Assembly (NCBI RefSeq): GCF_030269925.1
Contig: NC_085121.1
Location: forward strand, 2,993,501 to 3,057,500
Direction of reading: 5' to 3'
From: Bombyx mori
Taxonomy: Eukaryota > Arthropoda > Insecta > Lepidoptera > Bombycidae
Length of the DNA: 64,000 nt
The notes beneath the pieces were generated by a model, which was not told the origin of the DNA, did not search any database, and was given only the letters and a program-made list of their open reading frames with translations. The position numbers and the translations under genes are program-made. Shown in pieces: positions 33,301 through 41,556 of the stretch (its first letter is position 1; each line of letters begins with the position of its first letter).

Positions 33301-36300
33301 TTGTAGTTCTGTTTAGGTAACAATATGTTACACACGTTAAGTTTAACAAAAAATATATGTAACTAAACAAATATACTATGAAACAAACAAAAGTTGTATT
33401 CGTTTACGTATGTATGTATATCTTCGAAATTATAATATTTGAGTAATAATTTTAGTTAACTTTTACGCTATCGAGAACGTTAAAAAACACGCACTAAGCA
33501 CACTGAAGATACTCGTAGTGGTTAGGGCTCGGAAGTCAACCTTCCCACGATAAACAACGCGTTTTTTTTGTTTTTTTTTCAACTGCCCTCATTACGCAAT
33601 CATAACCGCGGACGGAAAACGACTTTGGTTTTTTTTTCTCGAAAGGAGATAAGGGACCCGATTTAATTTAAACATATTATGAGCCGTTCTAATGTCGAAC
33701 GACATTATAAACGTTAATGCGATTATGTTAAAGACCATTATGCTTTAATTGTATTGCAGTCAGAATTGCTGTGCACTTTTTTTCGAACTATCATTTTAAA
33801 CCATATTCAATAAAGACAAGTTCTAAAACAATTTTAAACAAGTAAAAAAACACGAATTAATACACACAAATACACACATACATATATATAATACATATCG
33901 ACGCTTGAAAGGCAAATATGACTAAGCGACAATAACTGCTTTGTACATAAATGATAGGCAATAAATAACCATATTCGATGCACAAAAAAAATATATTTCT
34001 AGGTCTATCAAAATCATTTCAATCCTACAGCTACTAGCTAGATTCTACTACAGCTAGATTCGTTAAAATAAATTTTGTTTTCAGGTATTTCAGCTTTAAA
34101 TTAGTCTACTGTAAAGTTCACGCATTGTCGCTTAGTCACGTTTGCCTTTCAAGCGTCGATATATTATTTTAACCTTGTGTTAATACGTGTGCTCAAGTTG
34201 AACTAGCCACTTAAAGTTTTAGAAAATTACATCACATAGATAGGTCTTACTGGTGGTAGGACCTTTTGTGAGTCCGCACGGGTAAGTACCACCACCCTGC
34301 CTAATTCTGCCGTGAAGCAGTAGTGCGTTTCGGTTTGAAGGGCGGGGCAGCCGTTGTAACTATACTAAGACCTTCGTACTCATATCTCAAGGTGGGTGGC
34401 CCATTTACGCTGTAGATGTCTATGAGCTCCGGTAACCACTCAACACCAGGTAGGCTGTGAGCTCGTCCACCTACCTATGCATAAAAAAAAAAGATAGACT
34501 CACCATCGACCAAACGAAGAGCTTGTTGTCGTTGCCTCCTGAAGCCAACGATTGGCCGTCGGGCGACCACTTCAGGCCGCAGACCTCTTGTCTGTGACCT
34601 TGGAGAACTCGGGAGAGTTGTATCGCTGGAACGAAATACATTCAATTATGATAATTATAATTTGTATAATTACTGGTGGTAGGACATCTTGTGAGTCCGC
34701 CTAGATAGATACGTAAAGGCTTTAACGAACACGGCCACACTTTGAGAGAGCTTTAAAGCGTAAATAAAATTCAAAGTGCAGCAGCGGTGTTTCACGAAAT
34801 TTTAAATTTTTACTTTTACGCTATCGAGAACGTTAAATAACTCGCACTGAGCACTGTTGAGGCTGTGAAATGGTTGTACTTACGTGGCGTTCTGGTGTCC
34901 CGCTGGCGGATGTGTCGGTCCCTGGACCCTGAGCTGAGTATGTCACCGTTCCAGGCGAGGGCTCCGACGCGCGCTATGTGACCTTGGAGCTTCGTCACCT
35001 GCGACGCGACGTTACGACGCGATTATTACATCATCGTCTATACTTAATATATAAATCTAGTGGTTTTTACGGATGTTCCGTGATAACTTTTTTTTTCTTA
35101 CCTAAGCTGAGAGCCTTGAGAGGCTATATCAGCGTAGCCTTAACTAGTAGGTGAGCTCACGGGGCTCAAACTTGATGACGTTGCTAACACGAACCCTAGC
35201 AAGAGCCGTGCTTCGCAGAATCTACCACCGGATCGAAAACGCGACCCACTGAGAAGATCCGACGAGAAACTCAGTGGGCTGTGTCTGAGTCTTAATTTAC
35301 TCGTCGAGCCCTACGTCGCAAGCGACGGGTTCGACAAGGACGATAACCGGTGCTTGAGGTACCTAAAAGCACCGCTAATAGATCGGGAGGATCCGAAATG
35401 ACGTGTTTGGGGCGACGTCGACTGCTTTCCATTCTGTCCGCAAGATCGGGAATGTAGTTACCAGCGGCCACGATGAGAAGGTTCTCGTGCCGTGCCGCTT
35501 TATCGAAGTGGGGTCGTTATAACTACTGAACCATGCATCCGATTGACTTGAAACTTGGTATCCATGTAGAAAATACATGTACTTAATGGATAGACTAATA
35601 TTTATATGAGTGTTGGACTCCCTAATAATAATGAAAATAAATAATAATGTTAATTTTAAATCCCCAGCGAAGCGGGCAAGTATGGCTAGTTATAATTATA
35701 TGTCGGAGACGGTTATTAGTTTGGTAGCGAAACGAAAAGTTGGAACGTTTGCTTACGTTTGCCGCTAGGGGCGCTGTTCCATCTGCGTACAAATTTGAGT
35801 TAACTTTTACGTTATCGAGAACGTTAAAAAACTCGGACTAAGCACATTAGTGTCGTAAGGTTTATCACTTCTATGATTTCTCAAATTACGAGGAAAACAG
35901 TCGCAATATAATAATAGGCGAAAGGCTATTTGGTTTGAACGAGATTCTTGCAACTTTACACGAGAGCCATTTAAAGATTAAAATTTGGGAAAAATATCAT
36001 AAGAAAAAAAACTTCTTATGCTATTTAAATGGAATAGACTTAATCGAAATTCAATTAAAAACATCGAACCGGCGATGCTTATACCAAATAAAACGCATCT
36101 TTAATTACAAAGATAATAGCGCATTTTAAGCGAAATGTCGCTTGAATCGACGGCGCAAAGCAAAGCCACCGTCGCCTAAACATGTCTTGTCGGATACCCC
36201 GGATCCATTCTCGGTGATCTTAGGTTCTTCAAGCACCGATCACCGTCCTACCGAACTAGCCCATAGACACATCCCACCGAGTTTCTCGCCGGATCTTCTA

Positions 36301-37796
36301 AGTGAGTCACGATTCCGATCCGCTAGTAGATTCGGCGAAGCACTGCTCTTGCTACGGCTAGTGTTAGCAATTCTCTCAGTTTAAACCCGTGAGCTCACCT
36401 ACCGATCCACGCGAAGTTGGAATGGCTCCTAGGCTACCAATGATCAGGTAGGCAAACTCACTTAAACCAAATAATACCATTTCACCCCTCGATATCATTT
36501 TTTTTTATTGCCCTTGTAGGCAGACGAGCATACCGCCCACCTGATGGTGAGTGGTTACCGTCGCCCATGGACTTCAGCAATGTCAGATATCTTCGAAGAG
36601 CTGTTCAACAATACCGACCTCCTTGTTGACGGCAACGTCCCACACGCTGATGTGCCCCTTCTGCGTCCCGACGGCGACGAGGTGGCCGCGTTCGCTCCAC
36701 GCCACCGAAGTCACCGCGTTACCTTCCGTTGACAGGTCACATAACCGCGTCACCTGCGGAGTTACGGAAATCTAAGTCGCCTCTTCATAATACGTACGTA
36801 ATTACTTACAGAAGTCGTAATACACAGAAATAGATAAATTAAGAGGGGGCGAGGGGGGCGAGGGGGAGACAGAGAGATAGAGAGGATAGAGAGAGGAGAG
36901 AGAAAGAGACGAAGTACAGAGGTCGTATTATATGGTTTATACAAATAGAAAACAAATATTAGAATTAAATCGTTTATTATATTATAATTAACCCAGAAGA
37001 CTGATGTGCGGCTTATCATCAATACACGGATCGTTTGGGTGTCTTGGGTCTACGGGGTCTTTGCTCTCTCAGGAAGTGTTCTATGATTATTATTATTTTA
37101 TTGCTTAGATGGGTGGACGAGCTCACAGCCCACCTGGTGTTAAGTGGTTACTGGAGCCCATAGACATCTACAACGTAAATGCGCCACCCATCTTGAGACA
37201 TAATTTCTAAGGTCTCAAGTATAGTTACAACGGCTACCCCACCCTTCAAACCGAAACGCATTACTGCTTCACGGCATAAATAGGCAGGGTGGTGGTACCT
37301 ATCCGCGCGGCCTCACAAGAGGTCCTACCACCAGTAATTACGCAAATTATAATTTTGCGGGTTTCATTTTTATTACACGATGTTATTCCTTCACCGTGGA
37401 AGTCAATCGTGAACATTTGTCGATTACGTATTTCATTAGAAAATTTGGTACCCGCCTGAGATTCGAACACCGGTGCATCGCTCAACACGAATGCGCCGGA
37501 CGACTTATCCGTTAGGCCACGACGACTTCAAGTGCTTCACCTAGTTCCCTTCGACGCCTTACCTGACTGGTGCAGGCGCTCCACAAGTAGACGCAGCTCC
37601 CGAGGCCGACGCTGAGCACGTTCTGGGCGGACCAGTCGACCAGGTTCAGGTAGAAGTCGTCCTGCAACTCCGGCGCGTCCAGAACCTTGAACGGGATCCG
37701 CGATATCTTGCGGGTCGCCTTCCTTGGGGACCGGAGAAGCTTCTCGGATTTAGCCGAGATCGGGGACAGGCTGTACGGCGAAGGATCAATGTTTTC
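30179..37796 (-). CDS. fzr: Fizzy-related / Cdh1, APC/C co-activator, C-terminal 353 residues (7 exons)
   Basis: Seven exons (37796-37563, 36753-36619, 34998-34884, 34625-34504, 32191-32023, 31111-31002, 30355-30179) total 1062 bp, exactly 354 codons including TAA. The product is the WD40 propeller of Cdh1, which recruits mitotic cyclins and other degron-bearing substrates to the anaphase-promoting complex and drives the switch from mitotic cycles to endocycles. Diagnostic matches include [96 protein letters not shown] and [15 protein letters not shown], covering all seven blades. Family members are about 480-500 residues, so the N-terminal ~130 (C-box, KEN-type regulatory region) is absent here. 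The protein ends Leu-Arg rather than the usual Ile-Arg. Introns are loaded with SINE and LINE pieces. Confidence 0.96.
31002..31111 (-). CDS. fzr: fzr exon: sixth WD40 blade
   Basis: 110 bp, found by following the splice phases because it is too short to show as a long ORF. Acceptor GAACAG|GATCTC; donor CAG|GTGAGG. Encodes [20 protein letters not shown], then [15 protein letters not shown]. Confidence 0.95.
31313..31430. mobile_element. Head-to-head inverted pair of Bm1 3' ends
   Basis: Left arm: TTGCTTAGGTTGGTGGACGA to CATCTGATGTTA (Bm1 minus). Right arm: GGTAACCACTTAACACCAGG to CATCTAAACAATAAAAAA (Bm1 plus). Together they form an imperfect palindrome within an fzr intron. Confidence 0.75.
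31650..31935 (+). mobile_element. LINE 3' end ([11 protein letters not shown] family) in an fzr intron
   Basis: GTAGAGTTCATCCATACTAC, CGTACCATCCGGCTTTGGAA, GGTGTTTCCCGAGCGCTATG and GCGACGGTAACGACTTACCA match the 19697 copy, with a small insertion after TGGAATGA. It runs into the C-rich tract. Confidence 0.82.
31937..31982 (-). promoter_or_regulatory. Four G-runs just after an fzr splice donor
   Basis: On the fzr sense strand the tract holds runs of 13, 10, 5 and 3 G separated by short linkers, starting 41 nt past the exon end at 32023. It fits the pattern of a G-quadruplex-forming sequence. Any effect on splicing is inference. Confidence 0.5.
32023..32191 (-). CDS. fzr: fzr exon: fifth WD40 blade
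   Basis: 169 bp. Acceptor CCTCCAG|CACTCG; donor CCG|GTACGA. Encodes [42 protein letters not shown] and QPMQCVDTG. It is strikingly GC-rich against AT-rich introns. A long G-run on the sense strand starts 41 nt after the donor. Confidence 0.96.
32236..32690. repeat. Interspersed repeat, same family as 23340-23862
   Basis: Starts near ATACGCTTTTATTAGCTTCA and ends near TTCTATAAAAGCGTATTTTG, giving roughly inverted ends. It lies in the longest fzr intron seen here. Confidence 0.65.
32700..33450. other. fzr intron, nothing recognised
   Basis: AT-rich intron sequence without recognisable ORF or repeat. Confidence 0.45.
33457..33505. repeat. Short interspersed repeat, copy 1 of 3
   Basis: GTTAACTTTTACGCTATCGA, GAACGTTAAAAAAC and CACTAAGCAC; further copies lie at 34811 and 35801, all within fzr introns and in the same orientation. 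Confidence 0.75.
33895..34162. mobile_element. MITE with 39-bp terminal inverted repeats
   Basis: The left end 33895-33933 (ATATCGACGCTTGAAAGGCA, then CTAAGCGACAAT) and right end 34124-34162 are inverted copies with two mismatches. The 190-bp interior is AT-rich and non-coding. Superfamily unknown. Confidence 0.85.
34247..34492 (+). mobile_element. Bm1-type SINE next to an fzr splice donor
   Basis: ACTGGTGGTAGGACCTTTTG through CTCGTCCACCTACCTATGCA and an A-run. Antisense to fzr, with its tail about 11 nt from the donor of the 34504-34625 exon. Confidence 0.92.
34504..34625 (-). CDS. fzr: fzr exon: fourth WD40 blade
   Basis: 122 bp. Acceptor TTCCAG|CGATAC; donor ATG|GTGAGT. Encodes [14 protein letters not shown], then [16 protein letters not shown]. 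The poly-A tail of a Bm1 SINE begins only about 11 nt after the donor. Confidence 0.95.
34674..34712 (+). mobile_element. Bm1 5' fragment
   Basis: TACTGGTGGTAGGACATCTT then GTGAGTCCGCCTAGAT; only the first ~38 bases of Bm1. Confidence 0.6.
34811..34856. repeat. Short interspersed repeat, copy 2 of 3
   Basis: TTTTACGCTATCGAGAACGT then AATAACTCGCACTGAGCAC, 28 nt after the donor of the 34884-34998 exon. Confidence 0.75.
34884..34998 (-). CDS. fzr: fzr exon: third WD40 blade
   Basis: 115 bp. Acceptor TCGCAG|GTGACG; donor CCAC|GTAAGT. Encodes [12 protein letters not shown], then [11 protein letters not shown] and RQRDTRTP. It leaves a phase-1 end that the next exon completes as a Pro codon. Confidence 0.95.
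35037..35690 (+). mobile_element. Helitron split by a LINE insertion
   Basis: TCTATACTTAATATATAAAT at the start and AAGTATGGCTAGT at the end. The body matches the reverse complement of 55770-55992 (GGATGTTCCGTxATAAC, ATGCATCCGATTGACTTGAA, GTTGGACTCCCTAATAATAA). A LINE occupies 35088-35514. Confidence 0.8.
35088..35514 (-). mobile_element. Jockey-clade LINE 3' end inserted in a Helitron
   Basis: T-run, then GAGAGCCTTGAGAGGCTATA, AGAATCTACCACCGGATCGA, and at the far side a short coding end (- strand [16 protein letters not shown]) resembling the ORF2 C-terminus of the 1909-7037 element. It is flanked by CGTGATAAC and CGTTATAAC, a 9-bp duplication with one change. Confidence 0.82.
35801..35848. 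repeat. Short interspersed repeat, copy 3 of 3
   Basis: GTTAACTTTTACGTTATCGA, GAACGTTAAAAAACTC and GACTAAGCAC. Confidence 0.75.
35905..36135 (-). repeat. Interspersed repeat, same family as 240-475
   Basis: See 240-475. It keeps GAAAGGCTATT at one end and AAGCGAAATGTCGCTT (a near palindrome) at the other. Confidence 0.55.
36145..36450 (+). mobile_element. Jockey-clade LINE 3' tail
   Basis: Reverse of the tails elsewhere: AGTTTCTCGCCGGATCTTCT, CCGATCCGCTAGTAGATTCG, GCTCTTGCTACGGCTAGTGT and GTGAGCTCACCTACCGATCC. Confidence 0.75.
36502..36582 (-). mobile_element. LINE tail ([11 protein letters not shown] family) near an fzr donor
   Basis: T-run, then GTAGGCAGACGAGCATACCG, CCACCTGATGGTGAGTGGTT and GCCCATGGACTTCAGCAA. 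It ends 36 nt from the exon at 36619. Confidence 0.75.
36619..36753 (-). CDS. fzr: fzr exon: second WD40 blade
   Basis: 135 bp. Acceptor CCGCAG|GTGACG; donor GAG|GTCGGT, a weaker match to the donor consensus than its neighbours. Encodes VTRLCDL, then [17 protein letters not shown] and [12 protein letters not shown] neighbouring LINE tail lies 36 nt after the donor. Confidence 0.93.
36836..36915. repeat. Purine/pyrimidine-biased low-complexity tract
   Basis: Almost entirely G and A on the + strand (GGGGGCGAGGGG, then AGAGAGATAGAGAGGAT), hence a long pyrimidine tract on the fzr sense strand about 85-160 nt before the acceptor of the 36753 exon. Confidence 0.8.
37085..37527 (-). mobile_element. 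Full-length Bm1-type SINE with tRNA-like head
   Basis: On the - strand: a tRNA-like head with GTGGCCTAACGGATAAG (A-box-like) and GTTCGAATCTC (B box), a middle region with CTTCCACGGTGAAGGAATAA and GCAAAATTATAATTTGCGTA, then the Bm1 body and poly-A tail. About 440 bp, against ~245 bp for most copies here. The B-box end lies 36 nt from the fzr donor at 37563. Confidence 0.85.
37563..37796 (-). CDS. fzr: fzr exon: linker and first WD40 blade
   Basis: 234 bp, phase 0 at entry. Acceptor TTTGCAG|GAAAAC; donor CAG|GTAAGG. It encodes a Ser/Pro-rich linker with several possible CDK (SP) sites ([13 protein letters not shown]), then the [13 protein letters not shown] blade-1 start through [10 protein letters not shown]. 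Confidence 0.96.
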
Positions 37797-37824
37797 CTGC
37801 AAACAATCATTATTCTTTCTTTAC

Positions 37825-38028
37825 TAGTGGTAAGGACGTCTTGTGAGACCTGCCTATTGCTACCCTGAAGCAGCAATGAATTTTGGTTTGCTGTTAAAAG
37901 TGAGACCTTACAACTCATGTCTCAACGAGGGTAGCGGCATTTACGTTGACGATGTCTATGGGCTCCGGCAACCACTTAACATCAGGTGGGCCGTGAGCTC
38001 GTCCACCCACCTAAGAATAAAAAAAAAA
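37825..38028 (+). mobile_element. Degenerate Bm1 SINE upstream of an fzr acceptor
   Basis: ACTAGTGGTAAGGACGTCTT, CAGCAATGAATTTTGG, GGCTCCGGCAACCACTTAAC and an A-run. It starts 29 nt before the acceptor of exon 37563-37796. Confidence 0.75.
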
Positions 38029-38029
38029 A

Positions 38030-38901
38030 TTACACTTTTGAATCGATTACCCCATAGTAATTACTCAATTGAGTCAACCTCAAAACGGCGAGTTCTCATT
38101 CGCGTCGTGGTCTATAGACTCGGATGACCACAAACATTCCGCATTGACTTTAGAATTATTTTGTGTTGAAACACGAGATATAATAGCGAACGACGAGATT
38201 TTATATTCAACTAAACTAAAGTCTAGTCTAGTCTAGTCAAGACAGGTTCGGTAGTACCTACACTTTAAGACCTCAAGATTTGGACCGTTTGTTTTGAAAG
38301 TGGTGTAGGTTTACAGCACATAAATATGTGTTATCGTAGTCTAATTAGCCAAAAACAAATTTATATAAACAAATGAAATATTAATAAAACAATAGAAACA
38401 ATGCCAGACCTCATATGATTTGCCTGTATTTTTTAATCAACAAATATAGTAAGTAACCTTTAATTTTCTCGAAACAAAAGAAAATGGACTTGCACCACTT
38501 TCAAAATAAACGGTACATTTCATTATTGTTCCAAGTTCAGTGTCCGTATATATAAATAGAAAAACAATTTAAAACATTCGATAAGTCAACAATATGATGG
38601 ACGCACAAAACGTAACAACGTAAGTACCTACTCGTAAAACAATCTTAAGCACCGTTGAAATCTAACAGATGCATGACTAATTGCGAACCGAATTACGAAC
38701 GAACAAAATAAGTTTAAATCTCTCTAGCTTGATCCACTCAAAATCAGCGAGTACAGAGAGACATTACGATATCAAAACGGAAACATGAAGATGGATAATG
38801 TTTTGTAATAGGAACTTTCTCGATTCAATAAAACGACAATATACATAGGCAACATTAAATCGATTTCTTTAAAACAAAGATAGAATAATTTTTATTTACA
38901 A
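38030..38901. other. fzr upstream intron, nothing recognised
   Basis: Contains a short TCTAG repeat at 38220-38237 (GTCTAGTCTAGTCTAGTC). No exon encoding the fzr N-terminus was found. Confidence 0.45.
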
Positions 38902-39143
38902 ACTAGCGACCCGCCCTAGTTTCGCTTCGGAAACATTAAATCAGCTACCTATCAGTGAAAGTCTCGCCAAAATCGGTCCATCCGTTCCAGAGATTAGCCG
39001 GAACAAACAGACAGACAGACAGACAAAAATTGTAAAAAATGTTATTTTGGTGTATGTACCGCATATATATTCATATGCATGTAGTAAAAAGCGGTTATTT
39101 CAATATTACAAACAGACACTCCAATTTTATTTATATGTATAGA
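38902..39143 (-). mobile_element. Non-autonomous Helitron
   Basis: On the - strand it begins TCTATACATATAAATAAAAT and ends GCGGGTCGCTAGT. Contains CTGTCTGTCTGTCTGT and GGATGGACCGATTTTGGCGA. Confidence 0.82.
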
Positions 39144-39743
39144 AAATGCAGTTGAACTCTGATAGAGTAAGTACCCTGACTCGACAAAAAAAAAAAAAAA
39201 AAAGTCTCGTACAAACGAATCCGATCTACAGAGTTTTCTTTGCTTTTGTATCTCGTGTCGTCCCAACTACAAGATACGTTAACCTTTAGTGCAACGTTCG
39301 ACACAAAAATAGAATAAACTCCCTCCGGAGTACACGGGCGCTTCGAGCATTATTATCATTTCTTCCCATTTCTCTGCGCTATTTCCCGTGTGTTATCTCT
39401 CGATACGAAAATAAAACCACGCTATCAACACAATCGACAAAAAAAAGGTCATGAAAATCTAAATGTCTTTGCCCCTCAGCGCGAACGAAACGAAAAAAAA
39501 AATTAATTTGCATACGGTCGCGCACTTGCAAGTAAATGAGCACTTATAGATTCAGAGACCTGTTTGATTTAGGAATCTACTACGAACAAGCCTTTTGCAC
39601 TCCAGACGGACGCGCTTTCCTGTATTATTATTAAATTCCGATCGTAGCTGTTCAACTGTGTAAACAATTCTATAAAATAAAAAATAAATAACTTTCAAAC
39701 TATTGAAACAACAAAACCAGTCGAAAAAACATTTTATTAAGTT
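39144..39743. other. Unrecognised sequence
   Basis: AT-rich with an A-run at 39184. No ORF or repeat identified. Confidence 0.4.
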
Positions 39744-40163
39744 ACTAGAGGTCCCGCAGTAGTCGAAATTCGACTATAATTAATTGGAATTGTAAGTTTG
39801 TACACTATTATGATTGTATTTTATACTTCTATAATCACAAATTTCGCCAAGACTACACTATAAAAAATATTAACAAAGACAAACAATATTTAATCTATTC
39901 TCAATTTGACAACAGACGTCAAGAACAAAAGTTTCACAATAAACAGTATGCATGCGTGTGTGCGTCAAATACATGGTATGTAGTGTGTGTAACGTTTTCT
40001 TTGTTGATTTAATGTATCTTTTATGCATTATTTAAAAAAAATATTAACATTGTGCACTTCTTCTCTATATTCTCTATAAGTGTAGAAAATTTCATACTCC
40101 TCCGTCCACGCAATTTTCGTAAAAAGGGATACAAAGTTTTTGCTTCACGTATTAATATATAGA
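39744..40163 (-). mobile_element. Helitron, copy 2 of a ~98% identical pair
   Basis: Same orientation and termini as 20375-20794. Differences include GACGCCAAG to GACGTCAAG and TTGACAATAAATAG to TTCACAATAAACAG. Confidence 0.88.
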
Positions 40164-40249
40164 TAGAAGAAAGAGTCGCTATGCATCTCCGAGTTGAAAT
40201 GTCCGCTGTTTGTTAAACCAACGCAATATCCAAAATTTAACCTTATCCT

Positions 40250-40497
40250 TACTGGCGGTAGGACATCTTTCGAGTCCGCTCGGGTGGGTACCACCACCCT
40301 GCCTATTTCTGCGGTGAAGCAGTAATGCGTTTCGGTTTGAAGGGTGGGACAGCCGTTGTAACTATACTGAGACCTTAAAACTTATATATCTCAAGTTGGG
40401 TGGCGCATTTACGTTGTGGATGTCTATGGGCTCCAGTAACCACTTAACACCAGGTGGGCTGCGAGATCGTCCACTCACCTAGCAACAAAAAAAAAAA
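40250..40497 (+). mobile_element. Bm1-type SINE
   Basis: TTACTGGCGGTAGGACATCT through CCACTTAACACCAGGTGGGC and a 14-base A-run. Confidence 0.92.
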
Positions 40498-41316
40498 AAA
40501 CTAAGTAACACGAACGCGCATTACATTCGAATATACAGCAAAACATTCGCAGTGCTATAAAGACAAAACTGATCCTACAGCAGTGATTAGATACACTTCA
40601 CAATAATTACAAAGCATATAAGTATTACGACTAATATACAATACAAATGATGATGATGCAAAAACTATTTGACAAATTGAAACTCCCAATTTCGACACCG
40701 CACACTGTTGCGTTTGAATATATAATAATATTTAGATGATTGTTAATCACGGAGAAAAAAAAAACAACTTGATAGACAACAATAAAACGCAATCGAAACA
40801 ATCGTATGGCAAAAGCTCACTTAATCATCGACGGCGAAACGCACAAAAAAGCTCTCTGACCTAAAACGCATAAAAAATTATATCCACATTTTTATTGAAG
40901 CTTGCAAAAATCTTGGAAAACGTCTAGACTAGGAATATAAAAATATTCAAATGAGCTCGATGCAAAACTTGTAGGCTAGTAGGTACTATCTAAAGAATAT
41001 ATTATATGTATATGCAAATACAAGTAAATATATACTCAAATGTTTGGCCCACGTTTGTACTCGCAAATCTTCACAACGCATGAACTTTATTGCAACACTT
41101 TTTTTTCAACAATGTGAATATACTCGAATCACGATTTAAGTTTTGGATATAATATAATACATATTTATCACATTCTTCAAATTGCAGGAGCCGTAGTAAC
41201 AAATTACAAGTGCTTTTTACGGTGTAATTTCCCGTTTATTATTCTAATGATATTATTCTCATTTTGAATACTTCACAATTTTCGTGGTCGCGCGGACGGT
41301 TAATAAACAAACAGAC
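40498..41316. other. Unrecognised AT-rich sequence
   Basis: No gene or repeat recognised. Confidence 0.4.
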
Positions 41317-41556
41317 TGGTGGTAGGACCTCTTGTGAGTCCGCACGGGTAGGTACCATCACCCTGCCTATTTCTGCCGTGAAGCAGTAATGCATTTCGGT
41401 TGGAAGGGTGGGACAGCCATTGTAACTATACTGAGACCTTAGAACTTATATCTCAAGGTGAGTGGCGCAATAACGTTGTAGATGTCTATGGGCTCCAGTA
41501 ACTACTTAAGACCAGGTAGGCTGTGAACTCGTCCACCCATCTAAGCAACAAAAAAA
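41317..41556 (+). mobile_element. Bm1-type SINE
   Basis: CTGGTGGTAGGACCTCTTGT to CCACCCATCTAAGCAACAAA and an A-run. AGACT on both sides may be a short target-site duplication. Confidence 0.92.

Noticed and set aside
39013..39028. CRISPR-like or satellite array (ACAG repeats)
   Set aside because: It is a short tetranucleotide microsatellite inside a Helitron.
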